Both the position numbers and the translations under genes were made by a program. 14,760 nucleotides of DNA from Candidatus Roizmanbacteria bacterium. GTDB lineage: Bacteria; Patescibacteriota; Microgenomatia; UBA1406; GWC2-37-13. The notes beneath the pieces were generated by a model, which worked only from the letters and a program-made list of their open reading frames with translations, was not told the origin of the DNA and ran no database searches. How positions within the stretch are numbered: the stretch's first letter is position 1; each line of letters starts with the position of its first letter. This document shows, piece by piece, positions 1-6,233 of the stretch. The stretch is from assembly GCA_026395455.1 (NCBI GenBank), contig JAPLYR010000082.1, positions 1,532 to 16,291 of the forward strand, given 5' to 3'.

Positions 1-1
1 T

Positions 2-292
2 TCGTTTGTAAACTCAAGAAATTCACTTAAGCCAAAAAGTAGGAGGGTCTTGGAGTTGGAGTTAAAAAAACTTGGTGTTACACAAACAGACATTGATGTC
101 TTTTTTTCAAAAAATCCGACTGATGAAATTGCTTTGGCTCAAAAAGCGTTAAAAAAGAAGGTAAAATCGCTCTTGTTTATTACTGATCAAAAAAAGCGAT
201 TTATAAAGGCAATTTCTTTTCTCCAACGGCGAGGTTTTTCATATGATGTCTCAAGAGAAACATATAATTCATGTTTTTCTATAGAAAAATGA
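2..292 (+). CDS. recX: RecX-family regulatory protein, C-terminal part (N-terminus outside window)
   Basis: RecX binds RecA filaments and modulates recombination activity. The reading frame is open to the window edge, so 96 residues plus a TGA stop are visible and the true start lies upstream. The visible part begins with a run containing NSLKPKSRRVLELELKKLGV, which matches the RecX pattern of a basic region then an 'L..EL..KGV' helix. Next come IALAQKALKKK and, near the end, ISFLQRRGFSYDVS, which resembles the last RecX repeat ('FL.RRGF.Y..I'). An in-frame TTG at 50 exists but falls inside this conserved segment, so I do not take it as the start. The assignment rests on motif recall rather than alignment. 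No terminator is visible after the stop; the next gene has its own promoter. Confidence 0.72.
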   Translation, partial: SFVNSRNSLKPKSRRVLELELKKLGVTQTDIDVFFSKNPTDEIALAQKALKKKVKSLLFITDQKKRFIKAISFLQRRGFSYDVSRETYNSCFSIEK

Positions 293-332
293 TACCTTCC
301 CTCTTTTTATCCCTACTCTATATGTCAATATG

Positions 333-361
333 TTGATTTATATTTATAACTTCTCTACAAT
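333..361 (+). promoter_or_regulatory. Promoter for the GGCT-fold gene
   Basis: A -35 TTGATT at 333-338 and a -10 TACAAT at 356-361 are separated by 17 bp, the optimal sigma70 spacing. Transcription would start near 368, leaving a leader of only about 7 nt before the ATG at 375. No Shine-Dalgarno sequence is present. Confidence 0.5.
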
Positions 362-374
362 TTAGTACTAAGCT

Positions 375-908
375 ATGGGAAAAATACTTTTTTTTGGATA
401 CGGAGCAAATAAAGATCCTCACCGATTAAAAGAAATACTGGGAAAATATCCGGAAGGCGGTCAAGGAGCAGTACTTGAAAACTACAGTCTCGCTGTACAA
501 ACCTTAAAACAAATTCCCACGTCTGCTCAACACATTTTAAAAAAGGTTTGGGGCGAAAATTTTCAAGCTTATACTATTCGCAAGGGCAATGGGTTTGTTG
601 AGGGGCGAATTTGGCTGATTGAAGAAGAAGATTTAGAAAAAATAAAAAAATGGGAGTTTATCGGCGATGAAAACTGGAGAGAAGTTGCAACAGCACAGGC
701 AACTACGTCAGAGGGAAAAAGTCTATCTGTTATTACGGAAAAATCCAAAGATTCCTATCTTGTTGAAAAAATAGTAGATGGTCTCAATTATGAGTCAAAT
801 ATCAATGTTGAAGGTAAGAAATACTATTCTAAAGAGGATGAATACAGAATGAGTCTTCTCAGGAATGAAATTAAGAACTATCACGGAAACGGCTTTGTTT
901 TTGCTTAA
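375..908 (+). CDS. Gamma-glutamylcyclotransferase-like (AIG2/GGCT fold) protein
   Basis: This is a 177-residue soluble protein. FFGYGANKDP at residues 6-15 matches the substrate-binding 'YGSN' loop of the gamma-glutamylcyclotransferase/AIG2-like fold. A later VEGRIWLI (75-82) resembles the 'v.G.ly.l' strand, and KKWEFIGDENWREV (91-104) resembles the 'ld..EG....Y.r..V' segment that carries the general-acid Glu; E94 is the likely equivalent. Family members release 5-oxoproline from gamma-glutamyl peptides or act on related amines, so the substrate here is open. The length fits the family. The gene stands alone, with its own promoter, between recX and rny, and no terminator is obvious after it. 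The ATG is preferred because it directly precedes the conserved GKILFFGYG strand. The fold is moderately secure and the reaction is inferred. Confidence 0.62.
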   Translation: MGKILFFGYGANKDPHRLKEILGKYPEGGQGAVLENYSLAVQTLKQIPTSAQHILKKVWGENFQAYTIRKGNGFVEGRIWLIEEEDLEKIKKWEFIGDENWREVATAQATTSEGKSLSVITEKSKDSYLVEKIVDGLNYESNINVEGKKYYSKEDEYRMSLLRNEIKNYHGNGFVFA

Positions 909-971
909 AAGAACTACTCACTATCCTACTTTTCCCAAAAATGACGTTTAGAGGGATTTACTAAGGAGCAT

Positions 972-1000
972 TTGAAGATCGAGAATAAAAAGAGTACAAT
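972..1000 (+). promoter_or_regulatory. Candidate promoter for rny with a long leader
   Basis: A -35-like TTGAAG at 972-977 and a -10 TACAAT at 995-1000 are 17 bp apart. Transcription would start near 1007, giving rny a leader of about 135 nt. This is much longer than at other promoters in the window. The gap 909-1142 holds no convincing gene. Confidence 0.45.
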
Positions 1001-1013
1001 ATGACAATATTAT

Positions 1014-1041
1014 TAATTGGTTGGCGGAGAGGTACCAATTA
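1014..1041 (+). other. Inverted repeat in the rny leader
   Basis: Arms TAATTGGT (1014-1021) and ACCAATTA (1034-1041) are perfect 8-bp complements around a 12-nt purine-rich loop. The repeat starts just after the predicted transcription start. It is not followed by a T tract, so it is not a terminator. It could be a 5' stem-loop or a protein-binding site in the rny leader. Confidence 0.4.
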
Positions 1042-1142
1042 TTGTTCAAATCACCATGATTCAATATTTATCGCAATTTGTCCACAAGAATGATGCATAA
1101 AAAAATACCTACTCTCATCCAACTGATCTAAACAAAACGACT

Positions 1143-2597
1143 ATGTTCGGTTCATTTTTTAAACGATTGTTCTTCGGTAAACAGGTCCAAGAACAAGAAA
1201 TCCAGCTTCGTCAAGAAGCAAAAGAAATAATCCTCAAGGCAAACGAGGAGGCATTACGTATTAAAACTGATGCTGAAAGACAGGCTCAAAAAAATCTTGC
1301 TGAATCTCTTGAAGTTGAAAAACGAATAGCGACAGAAAAACAGCAGATTGACGAGAAAGAAAAAGTTCTCGCTACAGAAAAAGCTTCTATTGAGAAAGAG
1401 AGACAGTCTCTTGCTGACTCGAAAAAAAGTGTTGAAGAGAAACGAGATCAGATTCTTCAAAAACTTGAGGCAATTGCTCAAATGTCAAAAGATCAAGCAA
1501 AACAACTTCTCCTTCAAGGATGGGAAGAAAAACTCAAAGCAGACGTTGCACGTCGCATTACACAGGCTGAAGAGGATGTAAAGCGAACGGTTGACGAAAA
1601 AGCAAAACACCTTCTTGTCGATGCGATGCGTTATGGAGCAACTGATGTCACAGCAGAATATACTCTTTCAGTTGTACATCTTCCCAGTGATGAATTTAAA
1701 GGAAGAATTATTGGAAAAGAAGGACGAAATATTCGTGCATTTGAGGTGGCAACAGGTGTTGATGTCGACCTTGAAGAAGAGGGTGTCATAAAAATTTCAT
1801 CATTCGATGCAATACGACGTGAAATTGCTCGTACAGCACTTGAAAAATTAATCAAAGATGGTCGAATCCAACCACCAAGAATTGAAGAAATTGTTGCAAA
1901 AACAAAAGAAGAGGTTGAAAAAACAATCTTTAAAGCCGGTGAAGAACTTGCTCATAAGGTGGGAGTATTTAATTTGCCAGTCGAACTTATTAAGTTGCTT
2001 GGTCGATTTAAATATCGCTTCTCCTATGGACAAAATATGATTGTTCACACTCTAGAAGAAACACGAATTGGAATAGCACTTGCTCATGAATTAAAAGCAG
2101 ATGTAAATGTTGTGAAGCTTGGATGTCTTTTCCATGATATTGGAAAAGTTATAAATGATAAAGAAGGATCACATATTGATTTAGGAGTTGAACTTTTAAA
2201 GAAATATCGATTCCCACAAAAAGTTATTGACACTGTTGCGTCCCATCATGAGGATGTACCAATGAATAGTCTTGAAGCAGTTATCGTTTATATTTCTGAT
2301 GCTGTATCTGGTGGAAGACCAGGAGCGAGACATGAAGATTTTGAAGAATATTTGAAACGAATTAAGACTATTGAAGATGTTGCTAAAACTAAAAAAGGTG
2401 TAAAAGAAGCATTTGCACTTCAAGCTGGTAGAGAGCTCCGTGTAATAGTGAGACCAGATGAAATGACAGATGAAGAAACCGTGATTTTAGCTGCAAAAAT
2501 TAAACAAGAACTCGAAGAAAAGTTTGATGTATTCCCTGGACAGATTAAAACAACAATCATCCGAGAATATCGAACAGAATCGACAACTAAAATCTAA
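1143..2597 (+). CDS. rny: Ribonuclease Y (endoribonuclease, KH and HD domains)
   Basis: RNase Y is the endonuclease that starts mRNA decay in many bacteria lacking RNase E. The 484-residue protein has, in order, a long charged coiled coil (about 15-160), a KH domain with GRIIGKEGRNIR (187-198), and an HD domain with H302, HD at 331-332 in FHDIGK, H368 in SHHED and D386 in YISDAVS. GRPGAR (391-396) matches the family's 'RPGAR' segment, and the C-terminal region is complete. Family members usually begin with a transmembrane helix. Here the N-terminus is only MFGSFFKRLFFGK, short and basic-hydrophobic, and an in-frame TAA at 1098-1100 rules out a hidden upstream anchor. It may bind membrane peripherally or be cytosolic. 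The gene is monocistronic, with its own promoter and a strong terminator. Confidence 0.95.
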   Translation: MFGSFFKRLFFGKQVQEQEIQLRQEAKEIILKANEEALRIKTDAERQAQKNLAESLEVEKRIATEKQQIDEKEKVLATEKASIEKERQSLADSKKSVEEKRDQILQKLEAIAQMSKDQAKQLLLQGWEEKLKADVARRITQAEEDVKRTVDEKAKHLLVDAMRYGATDVTAEYTLSVVHLPSDEFKGRIIGKEGRNIRAFEVATGVDVDLEEEGVIKISSFDAIRREIARTALEKLIKDGRIQPPRIEEIVAKTKEEVEKTIFKAGEELAHKVGVFNLPVELIKLLGRFKYRFSYGQNMIVHTLEETRIGIALAHELKADVNVVKLGCLFHDIGKVINDKEGSHIDLGVELLKKYRFPQKVIDTVASHHEDVPMNSLEAVIVYISDAVSGGRPGARHEDFEEYLKRIKTIEDVAKTKKGVKEAFALQAGRELRVIVRPDEMTDEETVILAAKIKQELEEKFDVFPGQIKTTIIREYRTESTTKI

Positions 2598-2611
2598 CAA
2601 GAAATAAATCT

Positions 2612-2647
2612 TAGGGACAGAAATAAAATTCTGTCCCTATTTTTTTT
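2612..2647 (+). terminator. Rho-independent terminator after rny
   Basis: A perfect 11-bp stem (2612-2622 pairing with 2629-2639, arm TAGGGACAGAA) encloses a 6-nt loop and is followed by a run of eight T residues. It lies 15 nt after the rny stop. Confidence 0.93.
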
Positions 2648-2718
2648 GGTCATTTTCTCATTGTCCCAATGCCCTACATTTGATATAGATTGTTACAATA
2701 AGATATTTTAAGTGTAGA

Positions 2719-2747
2719 TTGACAGGACGCGCAAAAATGGGTAAGCT
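2719..2747 (+). promoter_or_regulatory. Promoter for the HU gene
   Basis: A consensus -35 TTGACA (2719-2724) is followed after 17 bp by TAAGCT (2742-2747), a weak -10 that keeps the key T, A and final T. A start near 2754 gives a leader of about 43 nt. The start of that leader contains an ACTTAA/TTAAGT inverted repeat (2754-2759 and 2767-2772). A second, weaker candidate is TTGATA at 2680-2685 with TATTTT at 2704-2709. Confidence 0.45.
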
Positions 2748-2784
2748 ATCTCTACTTAATCATAAGTTAAGTCACACAAAAGGC

Positions 2785-2789
2785 AGGTG
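2785..2789 (+). promoter_or_regulatory. Shine-Dalgarno site of the HU gene
   Basis: AGGTG lies 7 nt before the ATG at 2797. It is one of the few clear ribosome-binding sites in the window and fixes this start. Confidence 0.65.
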
Positions 2790-2796
2790 AATATAT

Positions 2797-3069
2797 ATGA
2801 CAAAAGCAGATCTTATCGCACAAGTAACAAAAAAAGCAGGTCTTACTGCAAAAGCATCTAAAGATGCCGTGAACGCAGTCTTCGGCTCCATCACAGACGC
2901 TATGAAGCGCGGTGAAAAAGTCGTTGTAACAGGATTTGGCACTTTCATGGTCCGAAAGAGAGCAGCCCGAAAAGGCCGCAATCCACAGACTGGTGCTGAA
3001 ATTCAAATCCCAGCAACAAAAACTCCAGGTTTTACAGCTGGTAAAAGCCTGAAGAGAATTGTGAAGTAA
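2797..3069 (+). CDS. hup: HU-family histone-like DNA-binding protein
   Basis: HU is a small dimeric nucleoid protein that bends DNA and helps replication, repair and transcription. The 90 residues are the full family length and align throughout: [16 protein letters not shown] at the start, VTGFGTF at 44-50, the DNA-binding beta-arm region with [14 protein letters not shown] (53-66) and the intercalating-proline region around [16 protein letters not shown] (71-86). It cannot be an IHF subunit with certainty, as the family members differ subtly, but the sequence is a standard HU. The gene has its own promoter, a good ribosome-binding site and a terminator. Its codon use is less AT-biased than that of its neighbours, as expected for a highly expressed gene. 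Confidence 0.95.
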   Translation: MTKADLIAQVTKKAGLTAKASKDAVNAVFGSITDAMKRGEKVVVTGFGTFMVRKRAARKGRNPQTGAEIQIPATKTPGFTAGKSLKRIVK

Positions 3070-3086
3070 TTGAAATTCACACTGAT

Positions 3087-3113
3087 AAACCCTCTGGTAA
3101 CGGAGGGTTTTTT
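3087..3113 (+). terminator. Rho-independent terminator after hup
   Basis: The 8-bp stem AAACCCTC (3087-3094) and GAGGGTTT (3103-3110) encloses an 8-nt loop and runs into a T tract through 3113. It lies 17 nt after the hup stop. Confidence 0.9.
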
Positions 3114-3120
3114 AGTAGTA

Positions 3121-3129
3121 TGATATACT
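3121..3129 (+). promoter_or_regulatory. Extended -10 promoter of rpiB
   Basis: TG-A-TATACT is an extended -10 element with no recognisable -35, just past the hup terminator. Only 6 nt separate it from the rpiB ATG at 3136. Transcription would therefore start at or next to the ATG, giving a leaderless mRNA. Confidence 0.55.
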
Positions 3130-3135
3130 GATCAT

Positions 3136-3585
3136 ATGCCGGTCTTTATAGCTACAGACCATCGAGGATTTGATTTAAAAAATAAACTTGTAGAATATTT
3201 ACAAGAGAAGAATATTCGTATTGAAGATTTTGGTAACTACCGTCTCGATCCATTAGATGACTACCCAGACTTTGCTCAAAAAGTTGCTCAAGCTGTTCAA
3301 CAAAATCCTCAGGAAAATCTTGGAATTGTTATTTGTGGTTCCGCAATTGGAGTCAGTATGGCGGTTAATCGATTCAAACAAATCCGTTGTGGAGTTGCTT
3401 TAAATAGTGATCAAGTTCAACATGGGAGAGAAAATGATCATACCAATATACTTGCAATTGCCTCAGACTATACCGATTTTGAAACAGCAAAAAAATATGT
3501 AGATATTTTTCTTTCCTCACATCCAAAAGAGGGTGATAAATATCTGAGAAGAGTGAATAAACTCGATGTTATACCAGCACAATAA
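3136..3585 (+). CDS. rpiB: Ribose-5-phosphate isomerase B (RpiB/LacAB family)
   Basis: This enzyme interconverts ribose 5-phosphate and ribulose 5-phosphate in the non-oxidative pentose phosphate pathway. The 149-residue protein has the family's ATDHRGFDLKNKL start (H9), DDYPDFAQKVA (41-51), and the phosphate and catalytic loop VICGSAIGVSMAVNR (65-79) with the E. coli-type catalytic cysteine at C67. The usual 'HNDANVL' motif reads RENDHTNIL (98-106), so Asn sits at the conventional His position with a His two residues later. Isomerisation of another sugar phosphate is possible because LacA/LacB share the fold. Its 3' end overlaps that of dprA by 17 bp in convergent orientation, with no terminator between them. 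Confidence 0.9.
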   Translation: MPVFIATDHRGFDLKNKLVEYLQEKNIRIEDFGNYRLDPLDDYPDFAQKVAQAVQQNPQENLGIVICGSAIGVSMAVNRFKQIRCGVALNSDQVQHGRENDHTNILAIASDYTDFETAKKYVDIFLSSHPKEGDKYLRRVNKLDVIPAQ

Positions 3586-4672
3586 AACCTCCATCAAAAT
3601 CTTTCCCAATAATACCTCGTACTTCAAGCAACGAAAGGATAGGTAATGTTTCAGTGATACTTAATGAAATTTTTTTGGCTACTTCGTCCGCATAATATTT
3701 TTTTACTGATAATAAATCATAAATTATCTTTTCGTCACCAGTTAAATCTAAAGGTTTTGAAACTATTCTTTCTGATCCATGATTCAATCCAAAATCTTGA
3801 AGTAATTCTTTAGAGCTTGTAAGAACATGAGCCCCTTCTCGGAGGAGTATGTGTGGACCAATAGACATCTCTGATGTTATTGGTCCGGGCACCGCATATA
3901 CATCTCTTCCATTTTCAGCCGCAAAGCGGGCAGTTATCAACGATCCGGAGTGTTCCCCACCTTCAACAACGACAATTGCTTTTGACAGACCTACAATGAT
4001 ACGATTACGCATCACAAACATCCCCCGATGCACTAAGTAACCAGGTGGGTACTCAGAGATCACAATTCCATACTCTTTGAGTATTTTGTCATGAAGTTCC
4101 TTGTTTGTATAAGGATATATCGTATCGATACTGGTCCCTAAAACTGCAATTGTTCTCCCCTGTTTTTCAATAGCTGCCTCATGAGAAAGTGTATCAATAC
4201 CCGTTGCCATACCTGAGACAATGACAAGTCCAGCTGAAGCAAAAGATGTACCAAGCTCTTTGGCAATATATGTTCCATAGGGCGTTGGTTTGCGAGCACC
4301 AACAACACCGACACATACATCGTTGACAAAATCTATACTATTTCTATCACCCTTTCCGAAGATACAAATTGGAGGATCACTAATATTTTTAAGCAATTTT
4401 GGATAATCTAAATGGTACTGTGTCATCACCCAAATATTTTGGGCTGTTATTTTTTTTATTTCTTTTTCATATGTATAGTGAGAACGAAATGAAATAAATG
4501 TATTAAATTGATGTTCACGGAAAAAGAATGGTCGAAGTTGTTCTGCAGATGCATAAAACGCATGATGAGGAGTTTTAAATTCCAACACCAACTTAATAAA
4601 TGTCATGGGACCTACCCCACTACAAAGAGAGAAACCAAAACAGGCTTTCTGGTTATCATCCACAATTTTCAC
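3569..4672 (-). CDS. dprA: DNA-processing protein DprA/Smf
   Basis: DprA protects incoming single-stranded DNA and loads RecA during natural transformation. The protein has up to 367 residues. An N-terminal helical region (about 1-100) precedes the Rossmann-like DprA domain with VGVVGARKPTPYG (121-133), SGMATGIDTLSH (153-164), MRNRIIVGLS (221-230), EHSGSLITA (240-248) and AVPGPI (260-265). A C-terminal winged-helix-like segment follows (about 310-367). The usual 'FP.RNRI' reads FVMRNRI. The start is uncertain. The GTG at 4672 gives the longest product, but a TATAGT (4676-4671) overlaps that GTG, and an in-frame GTG at 4663 would suit an internal leaderless transcript. It lies 23 nt downstream of yidD and is probably cotranscribed with it. 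Confidence 0.93.
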   Translation of the reverse strand: MKIVDDNQKACFGFSLCSGVGPMTFIKLVLEFKTPHHAFYASAEQLRPFFFREHQFNTFISFRSHYTYEKEIKKITAQNIWVMTQYHLDYPKLLKNISDPPICIFGKGDRNSIDFVNDVCVGVVGARKPTPYGTYIAKELGTSFASAGLVIVSGMATGIDTLSHEAAIEKQGRTIAVLGTSIDTIYPYTNKELHDKILKEYGIVISEYPPGYLVHRGMFVMRNRIIVGLSKAIVVVEGGEHSGSLITARFAAENGRDVYAVPGPITSEMSIGPHILLREGAHVLTSSKELLQDFGLNHGSERIVSKPLDLTGDEKIIYDLLSVKKYYADEVAKKISLSITETLPILSLLEVRGIIGKDFDGGFIVLV

Positions 4673-4695
4673 TATACATTATTTTGTTTCGTTTA

Positions 4696-4911
4696 TTATT
4701 GAAGTTTATCTATTCCACCTTTATTCCACGGGTTACAACGAAGAAAACGTTTCAGTCCAAGAAATATTCCCTTCCCTACTCCATATTTTTCCACTGCCTG
4801 ATATGTATAGTCAGAACAGGTAGGAAAAAAACGACATGAAACTCCCATATATTTTTGAAAAAATGAAACAGACTGGTAATCTCGAATTAATTTGAGGACA
4901 AATTTTTTCAT
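4696..4911 (-). CDS. yidD: Membrane protein insertion efficiency factor YidD
   Basis: YidD is a small membrane-associated protein that assists YidC-dependent insertion. The 71-residue product carries the whole family signature: the start KFVLKLIRDYQ, then CRFFPTCSDYTYQAVEKYG (26-44), KGIFLGLKRFLRCNPW (47-62) and a GG.D end. The conserved cysteines are C26, C32 and C59. In many bacteria yidD sits with rpmH, rnpA and yidC. Here it heads a two-gene unit with dprA instead, divergent from an EamA-type gene. The ATG at 4911 begins the conserved region. A TAGATT eight bases before it could be the -10 element. Confidence 0.95.
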   Translation of the reverse strand: MKKFVLKLIRDYQSVSFFQKYMGVSCRFFPTCSDYTYQAVEKYGVGKGIFLGLKRFLRCNPWNKGGIDKLQ

Positions 4912-4919
4912 AATTGTTT

Positions 4920-4925
4920 AATCTA
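4920..4925 (-). promoter_or_regulatory. Possible -10 of the yidD-dprA unit
   Basis: Read on the minus strand, TAGATT ends 8 nt before the yidD ATG, the same short spacing seen at other operon heads here. No convincing -35 is visible, so support is weak. Confidence 0.3.
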
Positions 4926-5009
4926 CCCTTCGTAATTTAATTCCTCAGGGTATAACCTTTCGTACCACTTATTTTTTAATATATTTATCTCAAAATAAGC
5001 TATGACTGG

Positions 5010-5017
5010 TATATAAT
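5010..5017 (+). promoter_or_regulatory. -10 promoter of the EamA-trmD operon
   Basis: The sequence TGGTATATAAT contains a consensus TATAAT at 5012-5017 and an overlapping extended element (TGG before TATATA). No clear -35 is seen. The ATG at 5026 lies 8 nt after the TATAAT, so the transcript would be leaderless or nearly so. Confidence 0.5.
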
Positions 5018-5025
5018 ATGAGCTT

Positions 5026-5433
5026 ATGGGAATACTCTATGTCATTATAGCGGATATTTTGTGGGCTGGAGAAATAATCTTCACTAAAAAATTTTTTAGT
5101 GATAGAAGTCCTGTTCTCGTTGCCGCATTTGCATCTTTTTTTGGTGCTCTTTTTTACATTCCAACACTCATAACAGTAAAGGAAAAAATTACCTCTCGAG
5201 ACATTATCCTTTTTGTCATTATGGGTATTTTTGTATATGTAATTCCACAAATTTTTTATGTCAAGGGGATTCAGGAAACAAAAAGCTCGGTAGCAGTCTC
5301 CTTAGTAAGTCTTACCATCCCTATTTTTACCTCTTTATTTAGTATTTTTGTACTAAAAGAGGCGATTACGTTAAAGCTTGTTATTGGAAGTATATTAGTA
5401 GCAGGCGGGTTTATTGTTATATCACTCCCATGA
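5026..5433 (+). CDS. Half-size EamA/DMT-family membrane transporter
   Basis: This 135-residue, very hydrophobic protein consists of one EamA repeat. Five membrane segments are apparent at about 2-20, 31-50, 61-81, 88-107 and 113-134. The motifs YVIIADILWAGEIIFTKK near the start and SLTIPIFTSLFSIFVLKEAI (94-113), followed by a glycine-rich last helix (IGSILVAGGFIVIS), are typical of EamA domains. Full-length family members have two repeats, so this one would need to dimerise, as small multidrug-resistance-type proteins do. The substrate cannot be read from sequence. Its TGA stop overlaps the trmD ATG (ATGA), which implies translational coupling in one operon. The start follows a well-placed -10 element. 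Confidence 0.82.
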   Translation: MGILYVIIADILWAGEIIFTKKFFSDRSPVLVAAFASFFGALFYIPTLITVKEKITSRDIILFVIMGIFVYVIPQIFYVKGIQETKSSVAVSLVSLTIPIFTSLFSIFVLKEAITLKLVIGSILVAGGFIVISLP

Positions 5434-6185
5434 AAATAACCATCATTACTCTTTTTCCTAAAATGATCGAGGGTTTTATAGCAGATTCAATTATTAAAAG
5501 AGCGCAAAACAAAGGACTTGTTGAAATTAACCTCGTTAATTTGCGGGACTTTGCACGTGACTCGTATGGTACTGTTGATGAACGACCCTATGGAGGTGGA
5601 GCGGGAATGGTACTGTGTGTTGACGTTCTTAAAAAATCATTAGACTCAATTACGACTAGTGAGCAAAAACCTCATATTGTTCTTACTTCAGCAAAAGGAT
5701 CTCTGTTTAACCAAAAAAAAGCACAAGATTATTCTCAATTAAAACACCTTGTTATATATGCAGGACACTATGAGGGATTTGATGAACGATTTTCTGATTA
5801 TATTGATGAAGAGGTATCTCTTGGAGACTTTATTATGACGGGTGGTGAGCTTACCGCAGCAACGATTTGTGATGCGATTGTTCGCCTTCTCCCTGGTGTA
5901 CTCAAAAAAGAAAATGCAACAACTGAGGAAAGTTTTTTTATTTGTAAGGTAGAAGATTTGCAAAAGATCATGGGAGATGATCTCACCCTTTCCTCACTTC
6001 AAAAAAAGGGGATAAAAGAGATCCGATTATTAGAATATCCACAATACACAAGACCAGAAGAGTTTGAAGGAAAAAAGGTACCTGAAATATTGCTTTCTGG
6101 TGATCCAAAAAAAATAAAGGCTTGGCAATTGAAAAAAGCATTTGAACTAACTCTACAGCGCCGACCAGATCTACTTGACAAGTAA
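5430..6185 (+). CDS. trmD: tRNA (guanine37-N1)-methyltransferase TrmD
   Basis: TrmD makes m1G37 in tRNAs from S-adenosylmethionine and prevents frameshifting. The 251-residue protein shows the family start KITIITLFPKMIEGF, then DERPYGGGAGMV (50-61), the SAM-binding knot with AGHYEGFDERF (111-121) and LGDFIMTGGELTAA (131-144), and the C-terminal PQYTRPEEFEGKKVPEILLSG (204-224) and RRPDLL. Two points are unusual. The catalytic-Asp motif, usually 'DSF', reads EESF (166-169). About 25 extra residues (roughly 171-195) separate it from LLEYPQYTRP, where most TrmD proteins have only a few. The start overlaps the stop of the EamA gene. The last codons contain the -35 of the downstream superoxide dismutase promoter. 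Confidence 0.94.
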   Translation: MKITIITLFPKMIEGFIADSIIKRAQNKGLVEINLVNLRDFARDSYGTVDERPYGGGAGMVLCVDVLKKSLDSITTSEQKPHIVLTSAKGSLFNQKKAQDYSQLKHLVIYAGHYEGFDERFSDYIDEEVSLGDFIMTGGELTAATICDAIVRLLPGVLKKENATTEESFFICKVEDLQKIMGDDLTLSSLQKKGIKEIRLLEYPQYTRPEEFEGKKVPEILLSGDPKKIKAWQLKKAFELTLQRRPDLLDK

Positions 6186-6203
6186 TAATACTCCTGTCAT
6201 ACT
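6175..6203 (+). promoter_or_regulatory. Promoter of the superoxide dismutase gene
   Basis: A perfect -35 TTGACA (6175-6180, inside the last trmD codons) is followed after 17 bp by CATACT (6198-6203), itself preceded by TGT as in an extended -10. Transcription would begin near 6210, inside the palindrome at 6207-6229. Confidence 0.65.
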
Positions 6204-6206
6204 CTA

Positions 6207-6229
6207 TCTATTACTAAGTTAGTAATAGA
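6207..6229 (+). promoter_or_regulatory. Perfect palindrome, candidate operator of the sod gene
   Basis: The arm TCTATTACTAA (6207-6217) is exactly repeated in inverted orientation at 6219-6229 around a single central G. It begins 3 bp after the -10 element, covers the predicted transcription start and ends 4 bp before the ATG. No T tract follows, so it is not a terminator. The position is that of a classical repressor operator for a dimeric regulator; which regulator is unknown. Confidence 0.6.
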
Positions 6230-6233
6230 ATCA

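Noticed and set aside
50..52. TTG at 50 as a genuine start for a small 80-residue protein.
   Set aside because: The frame is open to the window edge and the residues upstream continue the RecX pattern.
274..289. A 16-bp perfect palindrome (TTTTTCTATAGAAAAA) at the end of recX.
   Set aside because: It is nearly all A/T, lies in coding sequence, leaves no loop for an RNA hairpin and no T tract follows; such runs are expected in AT-rich DNA.
1001..1093. A 30-codon open frame before rny (starting ATGACAATA).
   Set aside because: No ribosome-binding site, no recognisable sequence, and it covers the inverted repeat in the leader; probably chance.
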